Source: an uncultured Bacteroidota bacterium
Lineage (GTDB): Bacteria > Bacteroidota > Bacteroidia > Bacteroidales > UBA12481
DNA length: 5,063 nucleotides
NCBI GenBank assembly: GCA_903832165.1
Contig: CAILAQ010000308.1
Span: 1-5,063 of the forward strand
Direction: 5' to 3'
Shown one piece after another: positions 1-5,063 of this stretch. How positions within the stretch are numbered: the first letter of the stretch is position 1; every line of letters starts with the position of its first letter. The notes under the pieces were generated by a model. The model was not told the origin of the DNA and made no database searches. It worked only from the letters and a program-made list of their open reading frames with translations. The position numbers were made by a program, and so were the translations under genes.

Positions 1-53
1 AGGCTAAAACAGCTGTATATCTTTACGTTATGTTTTACTAAAATGCAAGAACT
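1..53. other. AT-rich tail downstream of the AlbA_2 gene, no gene seen
   Basis: This stretch follows the stop codon of the AlbA_2 gene on the minus strand. It has no reading frame that continues the missing ATPase-like part of that gene. Apart from one diverged repeat copy at 21-32 I see nothing in it. It does not contain a G/C-rich hairpin followed by a T run, so no terminator is supported here. Confidence 0.5.
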
Positions 54-104
54 TTACATAATAAATGACTTTACATAATGCCTGTTATGTAAAGACTTAC
101 ATAA
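21..104. repeat. Array of short TTATGTAAAG-type direct and inverted repeats
   Basis: Read on the minus strand the consensus unit is TTATGTAAAGT. Direct copies lie at 95-104 (TTATGTAAGT, one A short), 68-78 (exact), 51-61 (exact) and 21-30 (TAACGTAAAG, diverged). One copy in the opposite orientation lies at 85-94. Spacing between direct copies is uneven (26, 17 and 31 bases), so this is an interspersed array and not a simple tandem repeat. The first copy starts at base 104, immediately where the AlbA_2 reading frame stops matching its family, and three direct copies plus the inverted one are translated into that protein's tail. The spacing is too short and irregular for CRISPR. Function is unknown. 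Possibilities are a small non-autonomous repeat element, a recombination scar, or binding sites for a DNA-binding protein. Confidence 0.75.
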
Positions 105-968
105 CACGGAATTTCTTATAACTTCGCGTATGGCAATGACAGGGTATTCCCATCTATCGTTGCGGTAAACTCCGGTATAATCTTCTGACCCTTCCGATAT
201 ATGTCGCAGCACAAACTGATAGGCTTGCTCCGGCTGGAGGCATATATTCCCATCAATGGTTTTCTGATCAATAAAATTGCCAGGCACAGATCCCTTAAAT
301 CGCGCGCATTCAATCTTGGCATAGGGGAAAAGCTGTTGCTTTAACTGATCATCGGATAGGAGAATCAATGCGTTGGTCGGCAGATTTCTTCCTTGTTCAG
401 ATTGAGACAACTCGAATTTCTTGAGAACCTCTGCGGTTAGTCTCTCCCCTGATTTTGTCAGAAAATGCTCTTCGAAGGATTTTAAATTCAGCTGTTCTGA
501 TGATTTCAGATAATACAACTCCTTATCGAAAGAAACTTGCCTTTTCTGTCGCTCCAGCTCTGCAATAATCTCTGGTGATGCCAACCGGCATGACGAACCA
601 ACACGGATGTATGTTCCTTGTTCTACGGAATTGTTTTTTAAGTGGTAAGGAAGGTTGCTGCCCTTGTAGATAATTATTCTGAGAATATGCTTGTTATCAA
701 TGGTCAGGAAGGAAATTTCCGGAAGGATTACCGGCTCACAGGAATCATGTACGATATTGCTTATCTTCTCCTCGAGTGCCAGAAGTCGGTTCTCCGGAAT
801 CCCGATTATCTCTCTGGGGTTATCTGCAATCCCAATGAATAGTTCGCCTCCTGCATCATTGGCAAAACTGATGATCGTCTTTGCCAAATCAGAAGATGAA
901 GGAAGGATTTTTTTAAATTCAATCCTGCGACCTTCGGGTTGTTTTACTATTTCAGAAAGATTAACCAT
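54..968 (-). CDS. AlbA_2 (Schlafen-like) domain protein, C-terminally truncated
   Basis: The 304-residue protein resembles the cytoplasmic family often annotated as 'ATP-binding protein', 'putative transcriptional regulator' or RecG-like. Residues about 10-130 form the AlbA_2 domain, with the glycine motif FANDAGGELFIGI (35-47) and YIRVGSS (120-126). Residues about 145-286 are the usual linker region, ending in IREVIRN (280-286). In full-length relatives this motif opens a HATPase_c_4 segment (N-[AS]-V-x-H-R-D-Y), with a winged-helix domain often following. Here the match ends at about V288, and the last 16 residues (LCKSLHNRHYVKSFIM) are translated from the short repeat array. The protein therefore lacks the ATPase-like part and is probably a remnant, although the AlbA_2 domain is intact and could still fold. 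The start at 968 is the natural one, since the domain begins a few residues later. The gene lies 44 bp behind the GH32 gene on the same strand and may be read through from it. The exact role of the family is not established, so no symbol is given. Confidence 0.8.
   Translation of the reverse strand: MVNLSEIVKQPEGRRIEFKKILPSSSDLAKTIISFANDAGGELFIGIADNPREIIGIPENRLLALEEKISNIVHDSCEPVILPEISFLTIDNKHILRIIIYKGSNLPYHLKNNSVEQGTYIRVGSSCRLASPEIIAELERQKRQVSFDKELYYLKSSEQLNLKSFEEHFLTKSGERLTAEVLKKFELSQSEQGRNLPTNALILLSDDQLKQQLFPYAKIECARFKGSVPGNFIDQKTIDGNICLQPEQAYQFVLRHISEGSEDYTGVYRNDRWEYPVIAIREVIRNSVLCKSLHNRHYVKSFIM
69..94. repeat. Perfect 10-bp inverted repeat with 6-base loop
   Basis: CTTTACATAA at 69-78 pairs perfectly with TTATGTAAAG at 85-94 across the loop TGCCTG (79-84). 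The stem is AT-rich and no T run follows in either direction. It also lies inside the reading frame of the AlbA_2 gene, so an intrinsic terminator is unlikely. It is formed by one direct and one inverted copy of the repeat unit of the surrounding array, and could be a dimer-binding operator or the end of a small element. Confidence 0.7.
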
Positions 969-995
969 TTATATTCGTGAACTTTAAAGCGGGCC

Positions 996-1028
996 CGAAG
1001 GTACTAAATATATCAATAGCTGTTCGAA
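996..1028 (-). promoter_or_regulatory. Weak candidate Bacteroidota-type promoter before the AlbA_2 gene
   Basis: On the minus strand TACCTTCG (996-1003) differs by one base from the TAnnTTTG -7 element. TTCG (1025-1028) is a poor match to the TTTG -33 element, 21 bases upstream, which is an accepted spacing. The sequence overlaps the 3' end of the GH32 frame. Just downstream lie two adjacent 8-bp palindromes, CGGGCCCG (990-997) and CTTTAAAG (982-989). The gene may instead depend on readthrough from upstream. Confidence 0.25.
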
Positions 1029-2038
1029 GGCATTATCTCCCACGCTTTTATCGAAATAACCTTAATATCACCACCTTCTGAAAATATTCTGATGCCGGTT
1101 CCACCCAAAGTCGGATAAACAGCCCGGGCGATTGCCTGCCGGTCATTGGCATAGACTTCAACCAATGAGCGGTCGACAAAAACCCTCAGTACCAGAGGCT
1201 CCCCCGGCTTTAATTCAAAGGGTGCACTTTCAATGTTCCGGCGCCCTATGGTCAGACTCGATTTAGTGGCGTCGCATTTCAATTGTTTTTCTGTTCTATC
1301 GTAAAAGAGGGCAGTCTGCTCACGGCCATCCGGAGAGTAAGAGACCTTAACTCCGGCTCTCGTGGCTGTTCCCGGATCAATGGTGATTTCAAGTTCCATC
1401 AGCTCACTACCCATCTCATCCAGATTAAGTTCAGCGCCGGCTTTAACTACCAGGCCGATTTTTGTCTTTTCATTCAACCGCAGCATGGCCAGTTCTTTAA
1501 CAGGAGCCATGCAAAGGTTTCCCTCCTTACCCAGCCAAAGCGATCTTGGCAATCCATAAGTGCCGGTCCAGCCGGTCCGGGCCTTCAGACTGTCTGGCCG
1601 GTCGTCGAAAATCCAGGCCCACATCACTTGCCTGCCTTTATCATCCACTAATGCCTCAGGGGCAAAATATCCGTTATCCACCCAGGTCATCCTGCCATGC
1701 TTTTCAGGATAAAAATGGTCATTCTCATAGGTGCCTGTATAGTACTGACAGCCCTTGTTATGACTGATAAAAAGCATTAAATGTTTACCGCTGAATGATC
1801 CTCCGTCTGGGCCGACAGCAAGCGGCAGAAAACTCGGGCACATATCGTCCTCACTCTGGGCAGTCCAGTCGCGACTCGATTCATAAAACGGATGCAGATA
1901 TTCCCACTTCTTCAGATCCTCCGATACAAAAAGATAGGTGCGATCGCCCTGCATCTCTTTCGGGGAATCCGGCTTCCGGCCATATTTATTCAGCACCAGT
2001 AAATTGCCGGTCAGCATATAATATTTACCATTATTCAT
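1013..2038 (-). CDS. C-terminal part of split GH32: rest of catalytic domain and beta-sandwich
   Basis: The fragment counts 341 residues from the first ATG, but that Met is internal to the motif SADPSNIWM, so it is not a likely real start. The ADP of that motif corresponds to the GH32 'RDP' motif and supplies the transition-state-stabilising Asp (residue 430 of the rejoined protein). EDDMCPSF (63-70 here) sits where the EC motif with the acid/base Glu is expected. It has Met directly before the Cys, so the acid/base must be one of the neighbouring acidic residues, or the motif is diverged. ISHNKGCQYYTG, NGYFAPEAL and GRQVMWAWIFD are typical of bacterial GH32. Residues about 185-335 form the GH32 C-terminal beta-sandwich, with LRVFVDRSLVEVYAN as its hallmark. 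It overlaps the upstream fragment by 8 bases in another frame. Without restoration of frame no export signal would precede it. Confidence 0.82.
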   Translation of the reverse strand: MNNGKYYMLTGNLLVLNKYGRKPDSPKEMQGDRTYLFVSEDLKKWEYLHPFYESSRDWTAQSEDDMCPSFLPLAVGPDGGSFSGKHLMLFISHNKGCQYYTGTYENDHFYPEKHGRMTWVDNGYFAPEALVDDKGRQVMWAWIFDDRPDSLKARTGWTGTYGLPRSLWLGKEGNLCMAPVKELAMLRLNEKTKIGLVVKAGAELNLDEMGSELMELEITIDPGTATRAGVKVSYSPDGREQTALFYDRTEKQLKCDATKSSLTIGRRNIESAPFELKPGEPLVLRVFVDRSLVEVYANDRQAIARAVYPTLGGTGIRIFSEGGDIKVISIKAWEIMPSNSY

Positions 2039-3344
2039 CCAGATATTCGACGGATCCGCCGACCCAAAGATTTGTCTTACGGTCTTTTCGTCTAACGTCT
2101 TCTTGTCTCCTTTCTTCCCGTCTCCTGTCTTCCCGTCTTCTGTCTTCTCCGTTATCCCCCCATTCGGTAGATCTGATCACCGGATTCTCAGCAAGTTTGG
2201 CCCAGGAATCAAAGTTCTTGTCCATACTCTCTGCGATTCCAATCCCCCTAGCGCCCCATAATTCCCAATAGCTCAGATAAGCTTTTCCTTCGGGAGTGAC
2301 ATAAGCACCACCGCTGAAAACTCCCTCATCGCCATTTCCAGGAATCAGTGCATCGGGATGGTTTCTCCAGTGGACCAGGTCGTTACTGGAGATATGACCC
2401 CAGCAGAATCCGCTGCCCTCCCGGCTATACAGGTACATCAGGTGATACCTGCCTTTATAAAAGAATGCTCCGTTGGGATCACCGGGCATGCCGTTGTCTT
2501 CCGGCACACAAAAGTGATAGGCAGGCCGGTATGGGTCGGCCAGTAATTTTTCCCTGAATTCCCTGGTGGTTTGTATCACACTTTTCGGGATTGGTTCTTC
2601 GTCTGAAAGAATTCTCGCTGCAGAAACTTTTTTGGCGGGGCCGCCAACTGAGGCAATCACGGTGGCTTGCTTTCCGCTCAGTATCAGACAGCCGTTTTCA
2701 GTCTTTACATCTCCCGAAATCCGGATTTCTGAAAAGTGACCGGTCTGGTCTGATAAACTGCCATCAGTGAACGTCCACCATGCCCATGGCTCGGGACCTG
2801 TAAGGACATCAGGTTTCAGTTGCAAAATCTCCTTCGGGCTCAGGGCAAGATCATAAATCCGGGCATCAGTGATTTTGCCCTGAAAATATCCTTCCCCCTG
2901 CATGTCGATATGCCTCTTGCCGAAAACAATGCTGCTTTTCCGGTTGAATGGCTGCTTGTTTTTTACCGTGAAAGAAGCGCAGCTTTTACCATCAATATAT
3001 AGGGTGACGTTCATACCCTCGTAAACGATGGCGACCTGTTTCCAGACTGAAGGCTCCTGCGGTTGAACAACACAGGAATTGTCAACGGTGCCCGACCTTG
3101 AGAAGCCGTCGCTCCCCGCCATCCAGCTTTGCTTTTTTCGCTCACCGATAACTATACCATCAAAATGCCCGTACCCGTCATCGATGGTCAGGGCGCTGCC
3201 TCCCTGTTGATTTATATCCTGAACGAATACCCACACAACAAGTGTTTTATCGGTAACCGTCTTGCCTGGATCCGATTGGTTAAATGCTGCAATCGTGGTA
3301 AAACAGACGAGAAGAAGGGAAAACAGGGCTTTGCTGATTTTCAT
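2031..3344 (-). CDS. N-terminal part of split GH32: signal peptide, LamG, first half of catalytic domain
   Basis: The fragment has 437 residues. Residues 1-22 form a signal peptide (MKISK, then a hydrophobic core LFSLLLVCFTTIAAF), with no lipobox cysteine at the cleavage region. Residues about 33-178 match a concanavalin-like LamG/jelly-roll domain, with VTLYIDGK (113-120) and FQGKITDARIYDLALS (154-169), which is the usual end of such domains. Residues about 270-396 begin the GH32 domain. GDPNG (288-292) corresponds to the WMNDPNG motif, making D289 the likely nucleophile; SSNDLVHW (319-326) and FSGGA (343-347) are also typical. After G396 the frame is wrong. The final 41 residues are an R/E/D-rich out-of-frame reading of the 15-bp repeats (for example EDRRREDRRREERRQ). 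The catalytic domain is incomplete, so this product alone should be inactive. The start has an A-rich stretch (AAAAAAG) directly upstream, common in Bacteroidota. Confidence 0.85.
   Translation of the reverse strand: MKISKALFSLLLVCFTTIAAFNQSDPGKTVTDKTLVVWVFVQDINQQGGSALTIDDGYGHFDGIVIGERKKQSWMAGSDGFSRSGTVDNSCVVQPQEPSVWKQVAIVYEGMNVTLYIDGKSCASFTVKNKQPFNRKSSIVFGKRHIDMQGEGYFQGKITDARIYDLALSPKEILQLKPDVLTGPEPWAWWTFTDGSLSDQTGHFSEIRISGDVKTENGCLILSGKQATVIASVGGPAKKVSAARILSDEEPIPKSVIQTTREFREKLLADPYRPAYHFCVPEDNGMPGDPNGAFFYKGRYHLMYLYSREGSGFCWGHISSNDLVHWRNHPDALIPGNGDEGVFSGGAYVTPEGKAYLSYWELWGARGIGIAESMDKNFDSWAKLAENPVIRSTEWGDNGEDRRREDRRREERRQEDVRRKDRKTNLWVGGSVEYLDE
2075..2149 (-). repeat. Five in-frame 15-bp tandem repeats inside the GH32 domain
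   Basis: Units of exactly 15 bp lie at 2135-2149, 2120-2134, 2105-2119, 2090-2104 and 2075-2089. In the catalytic frame they encode EKTED, GKTGD, GKKGD, KKTLD and EKTVR, a pentapeptide of pattern x-K-[TK]-x-[DR]. The minus-strand DNA is almost pure purine. The last unit (EKTVR) leads straight into QIFGSADPSNIW and looks like the ancestral sequence, so about four units (60 bp) appear to be an expansion in a propeller loop. The unit length keeps the frame, so copy-number changes would alter loop length without breaking the gene. The break lies in the neighbouring G run instead. Confidence 0.85.
2156..2161 (-). other. Run of six G at the GH32 frameshift point
   Basis: The plus strand reads CCCCCC here (GGGGGG in the coding direction, within GAATGGGGGGATAAC). 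With six G the frame reads E-W-G-D-N-G and runs to the stop at 2031. With five G it reads E-W-G-I-T-E-K-T and continues through the 15-bp repeats into the second half of the GH32. A homopolymer of this length can slip in replication or transcription, and is also a common site of sequencing error. Confidence 0.8.
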
Positions 3345-3365
3345 CTTTTTTAGTTTGAAAAGGTG

Positions 3366-4940
3366 CTATTTATTGTCTTTAACCCTGGTAAAATCAAGGT
3401 CCTGAAAGTCGAAGCTGAAATCGGTATTGGGCGATATGGGTTTCATCTTTATCCCTGATGGCTGTCCGTCATAGCCGGTCTGGAACAGTACAAAAGCATC
3501 CGCATCCATGCTGCGATCATTCCATTTTGCGACGAAAGTCTGACCCTGATAAAAGATCAATTCTCCGGTTAATCCGGGGGATCGCTTGGCCCGAATCATC
3601 AGCTTGCCATCGCTTTTTTCAATAATAATATCTCCGAACCAGGGATCGCGGTAGGTTCCGGTGAATAAAGAAATGTCAGGTTTAGCGCTGGATGCCGTAG
3701 ATTGTTTCTGAATATCTTCCCAAACTTTTTTTGTTACACTGGCCGCATCTGAATTGCTTTTAGTAACTCTCTCATCAAGTATTTTAACCCAATCCATGCC
3801 GGTAATGCCGAGGTAACTGTCCTTGATCTGATTCGCGACGGCGGTAAAGGCTGCCCCAACCTGCTGATTTGTTAATACAATGATTCCCAGGTTTAATTCG
3901 GGATACATTAGGATCTGCGTAACCATGCCTGCCAGGCCGCCGGTATGCGATACCTCCAGATATCCTTTTACGTCAGACAGTCTGAACCCAAGGCCATACG
4001 CAGCAAAGTGGGAGTTATAGGGTGGGGTGGTGCCCACTCCCATCAGCGTTTGAGGCGTCCATAACTCCTGCTGATTCCTTTTGCTGATGAGTTGTGTTTT
4101 CTTATCCGGACCATAAACACCTTTATTCATATGCATGATCACCCATTTGCTCAGGTCGGCAATATTGGAATAGATGCCGCCGCAAGCGTTCATCACCTCG
4201 CCTTTCGATCGCTCGATAACCTGAACCTTACCGCTGACTTCGCCATGCGCGGCAATGACATCGGAGGTATCCTTCAGCCGGATAAATGAGGTTGCAGTTT
4301 CCTTCATATCCAGTGGTTGCAGAATCCTGGTTTGAACAAATTCTTCCCATGGCATACCTGCGACTTTAGCAACCACTTCCCCTGCAACAATATACAGGTT
4401 ATTGTCATAGTCGTATTTTGCCCTGAAAGGTGATACCTGCTTCAGGAAACGCAGGTTATGGATAATATCGTTTCGTGTAAAATCACTTCCATCGGGCCAG
4501 ATCATCAGGTCACCGGCACCCAGACCCAAGCCGCTTCGGTGTGTGAGCAGATCCCTGATAGTAAAATCCTGGGTAACATAGGGATTATACAACCTGAACT
4601 CAGGGATATAATCAATCACCTTGTCGTCCCATTTTAATTTCCCTTCATCAGCCAGTATTCCGAGGGCTGTTGCCGTAAACGCTTTTGTGTTGGACGCTAT
4701 GCCGAACAGCGTGTGCTCATCCATAGGTTTTCCTGAAGCCAGCGAGCGCACACCATACCCTTTGGCGAAGATCAGCTGGCCGTCCTTCACAATCCCAACG
4801 GCAATGCCCGGGACATCAAAAGTCTGAAGGGCATTTGCAACCAGCTTATCTATCTCAACAGGCGTTATCTGAGATATTACACTGAAAGGAAATGCCAGCC
4901 CAAGACACAAAACCAATATCAATCGGAAAATATTTTTCAT
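3366..4940 (-). CDS. Secreted beta-lactamase-fold serine hydrolase with C-terminal DUF3471
   Basis: The 524-residue protein has a signal peptide at 1-23 (MKNIFRLILVLCLGLAFPFS, then VISQ) without a lipobox, so it should be periplasmic or secreted. Residues about 30-370 form the PF00144 fold shared by class C beta-lactamases, DD-peptidases and esterases. The catalytic S-x-x-K is S83-N-T-K86, Y-x-N is Y178-D-N180, and H332-T-G334 takes the place of the KTG box. Residues about 425-520 match DUF3471, with FTGTYRDPWFGDI and a C-terminal PNTDFSFDFQDLDF. This two-domain layout and length are normal for the 'serine hydrolase' family of Bacteroidota. The HTG box and domain order fit a peptidase, amidase or esterase better than an antibiotic-resistance enzyme; the substrate cannot be read from sequence. 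It is first in a possible unit with the GH32 gene 21 bp downstream. All catalytic motifs are present and the frame is intact. The start at 4940 is supported by the signal peptide and by the promoter 22 bp upstream. Confidence 0.92.
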   Translation of the reverse strand: MKNIFRLILVLCLGLAFPFSVISQITPVEIDKLVANALQTFDVPGIAVGIVKDGQLIFAKGYGVRSLASGKPMDEHTLFGIASNTKAFTATALGILADEGKLKWDDKVIDYIPEFRLYNPYVTQDFTIRDLLTHRSGLGLGAGDLMIWPDGSDFTRNDIIHNLRFLKQVSPFRAKYDYDNNLYIVAGEVVAKVAGMPWEEFVQTRILQPLDMKETATSFIRLKDTSDVIAAHGEVSGKVQVIERSKGEVMNACGGIYSNIADLSKWVIMHMNKGVYGPDKKTQLISKRNQQELWTPQTLMGVGTTPPYNSHFAAYGLGFRLSDVKGYLEVSHTGGLAGMVTQILMYPELNLGIIVLTNQQVGAAFTAVANQIKDSYLGITGMDWVKILDERVTKSNSDAASVTKKVWEDIQKQSTASSAKPDISLFTGTYRDPWFGDIIIEKSDGKLMIRAKRSPGLTGELIFYQGQTFVAKWNDRSMDADAFVLFQTGYDGQPSGIKMKPISPNTDFSFDFQDLDFTRVKDNK

Positions 4941-4962
4941 AACGGTTAATTCTAGGTCCTAT

Positions 4963-4970
4963 CAAAGATA
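4963..4970 (-). promoter_or_regulatory. Bacteroidota -7 promoter element upstream of the serine hydrolase
   Basis: TATCTTTG on the minus strand is an exact match to TAnnTTTG, the -7 element read by the Bacteroidota housekeeping sigma factor. No TTTG lies at the usual 19-21 bases upstream; the nearest TTGG (4983-4986) is only 12 bases away. Transcription would start near 4956 and leave a short leader before the ATG at 4940. It could drive all three genes of the window. Confidence 0.5.
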
Positions 4971-5008
4971 AGAGAAGACGTTCCAATTCTATATCCTTTT
5001 TGCTAAAT

Positions 5009-5018
5009 TTGGTACCAA
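5009..5018. promoter_or_regulatory. 10-bp palindrome TTGGTACCAA upstream of the promoter
   Basis: A perfect 10-bp palindrome lies about 38 bp upstream of the -7 element of the serine hydrolase gene, a position compatible with an activator or repressor site. A single copy of such a short palindrome can occur by chance, and no regulator gene is nearby to support it. Confidence 0.2.
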
Positions 5019-5036
5019 TCAAACATCGACAGAGTT

Positions 5037-5063
5037 GTCATCCCCGCGAAGGCGGGGACCCCG
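5037..5063. repeat. GC-rich hairpin repeat at the window edge (GTCATCCCCGC type)
   Basis: TCCCCGC (5041-5047) and GCGGGGA (5052-5058) form a perfect 7-bp stem around GAAG, preceded by GTCA. The same GTCATyCCCGCG(A/C)A(A/G)GCGGGrA core is a very common interspersed intergenic hairpin repeat in many bacterial genomes, and resembles the dRS3-type repeats of Neisseria. It lies between genes and is much more GC-rich than the sequence beside it. It may mark the end of the upstream transcription unit, but no T run is visible before the window ends. Confidence 0.6.

Larger units (their letters stand above)
1013..3344 (-). pseudogene. LamG-GH32 beta-fructosidase-like gene split by a frameshift
   Basis: The two overlapping minus-strand frames 2031-3344 and 1013-2038 are the front and back of one gene. 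The front ends inside the GH32 catalytic domain after STEWG. The back, read upstream of its first ATG, continues with VRQIFGSADPSNIW, the expected next strand of the GH32 propeller. Removing one G from the run of six at 2156-2161 joins them into a single frame of 776 residues: signal peptide, LamG-like domain, five-bladed GH32 catalytic domain, then the C-terminal beta-sandwich. The family hydrolyses beta-fructosidic bonds in sucrose, fructo-oligosaccharides, inulin or levan; which of these applies cannot be read here. The rest of the gene shows no decay, so the break is recent, a slippage-type switch, or an error in the sequence. It follows the serine hydrolase gene by 21 bp and is probably co-transcribed with it. 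Confidence 0.85.

Noticed and set aside
69..94. Intrinsic terminator for the AlbA_2 gene
   Set aside because: The stem is AT-rich, lies before the stop codon and has no T run after it.
21..104. CRISPR array
   Set aside because: Units are about 11 bp, spacing is uneven, one copy is inverted and no cas genes are present.
642..987. Plus-strand frames of 66 and 98 residues opposite the AlbA_2 gene
   Set aside because: They mirror the AlbA_2 coding sequence, overlap each other and show no family features or upstream promoter.
982..997. Terminator between the GH32 and AlbA_2 genes formed by CTTTAAAG and CGGGCCCG
   Set aside because: These are two loopless 8-bp palindromes with no following T run; they do not form a usual stem-loop.
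2029..2038. ATG at 2038 as the true start of a separate gene
   Set aside because: The Met lies inside the conserved SADPSNIWM motif and the frame continues upstream with GH32 sequence, so it is the back half of one gene rather than a separate gene.
2156..2161. Programmed ribosomal frameshift at the G run
   Set aside because: Joining the halves needs a +1 shift, whereas typical slippery heptamers give -1. No family precedent is known to me, so an indel is the simpler reading.
1795..2271. A 158-residue plus-strand frame covering the GH32 frameshift region
   Set aside because: It is antisense to the GH32 domain; its S/L-rich stretch is only the reverse reading of the 15-bp purine repeats, and it has no recognisable domain.
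3366..4940. Class C beta-lactamase (antibiotic resistance)
   Set aside because: The protein has the shared fold, but it has HTG in place of KTG, a C-terminal DUF3471 domain and a length well above AmpC-type enzymes.

Overview
The window looks like chromosomal DNA from a member of the Bacteroidota. The lineage is inferred from three things. A good TAnnTTTG-type -7 element (TATCTTTG) lies upstream of the first gene. There are no clear Shine-Dalgarno sequences. The gene content also fits: a secreted serine hydrolase ending in a DUF3471 domain, and a LamG-GH32 fusion with lipid-free export signals. All recognisable genes lie on the minus strand, so the window reads biologically from right to left.

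Right to left: a short GC-rich hairpin repeat at the right edge (5037-5063); a promoter region (about 4941-5036); an intact secreted beta-lactamase-fold serine hydrolase (3366-4940); 21 bp of spacer; a secreted LamG + glycoside hydrolase family 32 gene (1013-3344) broken into two overlapping reading frames; 44 bp of spacer; and an AlbA_2 (Schlafen-like) domain gene (54-968). The AlbA_2 gene loses its normal C-terminal part exactly where an array of short TTATGTAAAG repeats begins (21-104). The three genes could be one transcription unit driven from the 4963-4970 promoter. The first two would act in the periplasm or at the cell surface: GH32 on fructose-containing saccharides, and the hydrolase on an ester, amide or peptide substrate that cannot be read from sequence. 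The AlbA_2 protein is cytoplasmic and its link to the other two is unclear.

Two places deserve attention. First, the GH32 gene carries five 15-bp units in tandem (2075-2149), encoding a pentapeptide repeat in the catalytic-domain frame. Next to them is a run of six G (minus strand, 2156-2161). Removing one G would rejoin the two halves into a 776-residue enzyme. This is either a real frameshift, possibly a slippage switch, or a sequencing or assembly error. Second, the AlbA_2 gene keeps family sequence up to IREVIRNSV. It then switches to a tail of 16 residues encoded by direct and inverted TTATGTAAAG repeats, including a perfect 10-bp inverted repeat. That arrangement suggests that a small repeat element, or a rearrangement at repeats, removed the ATPase-like C-terminal domain. 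I see no RNA genes, CRISPR array or transposase.
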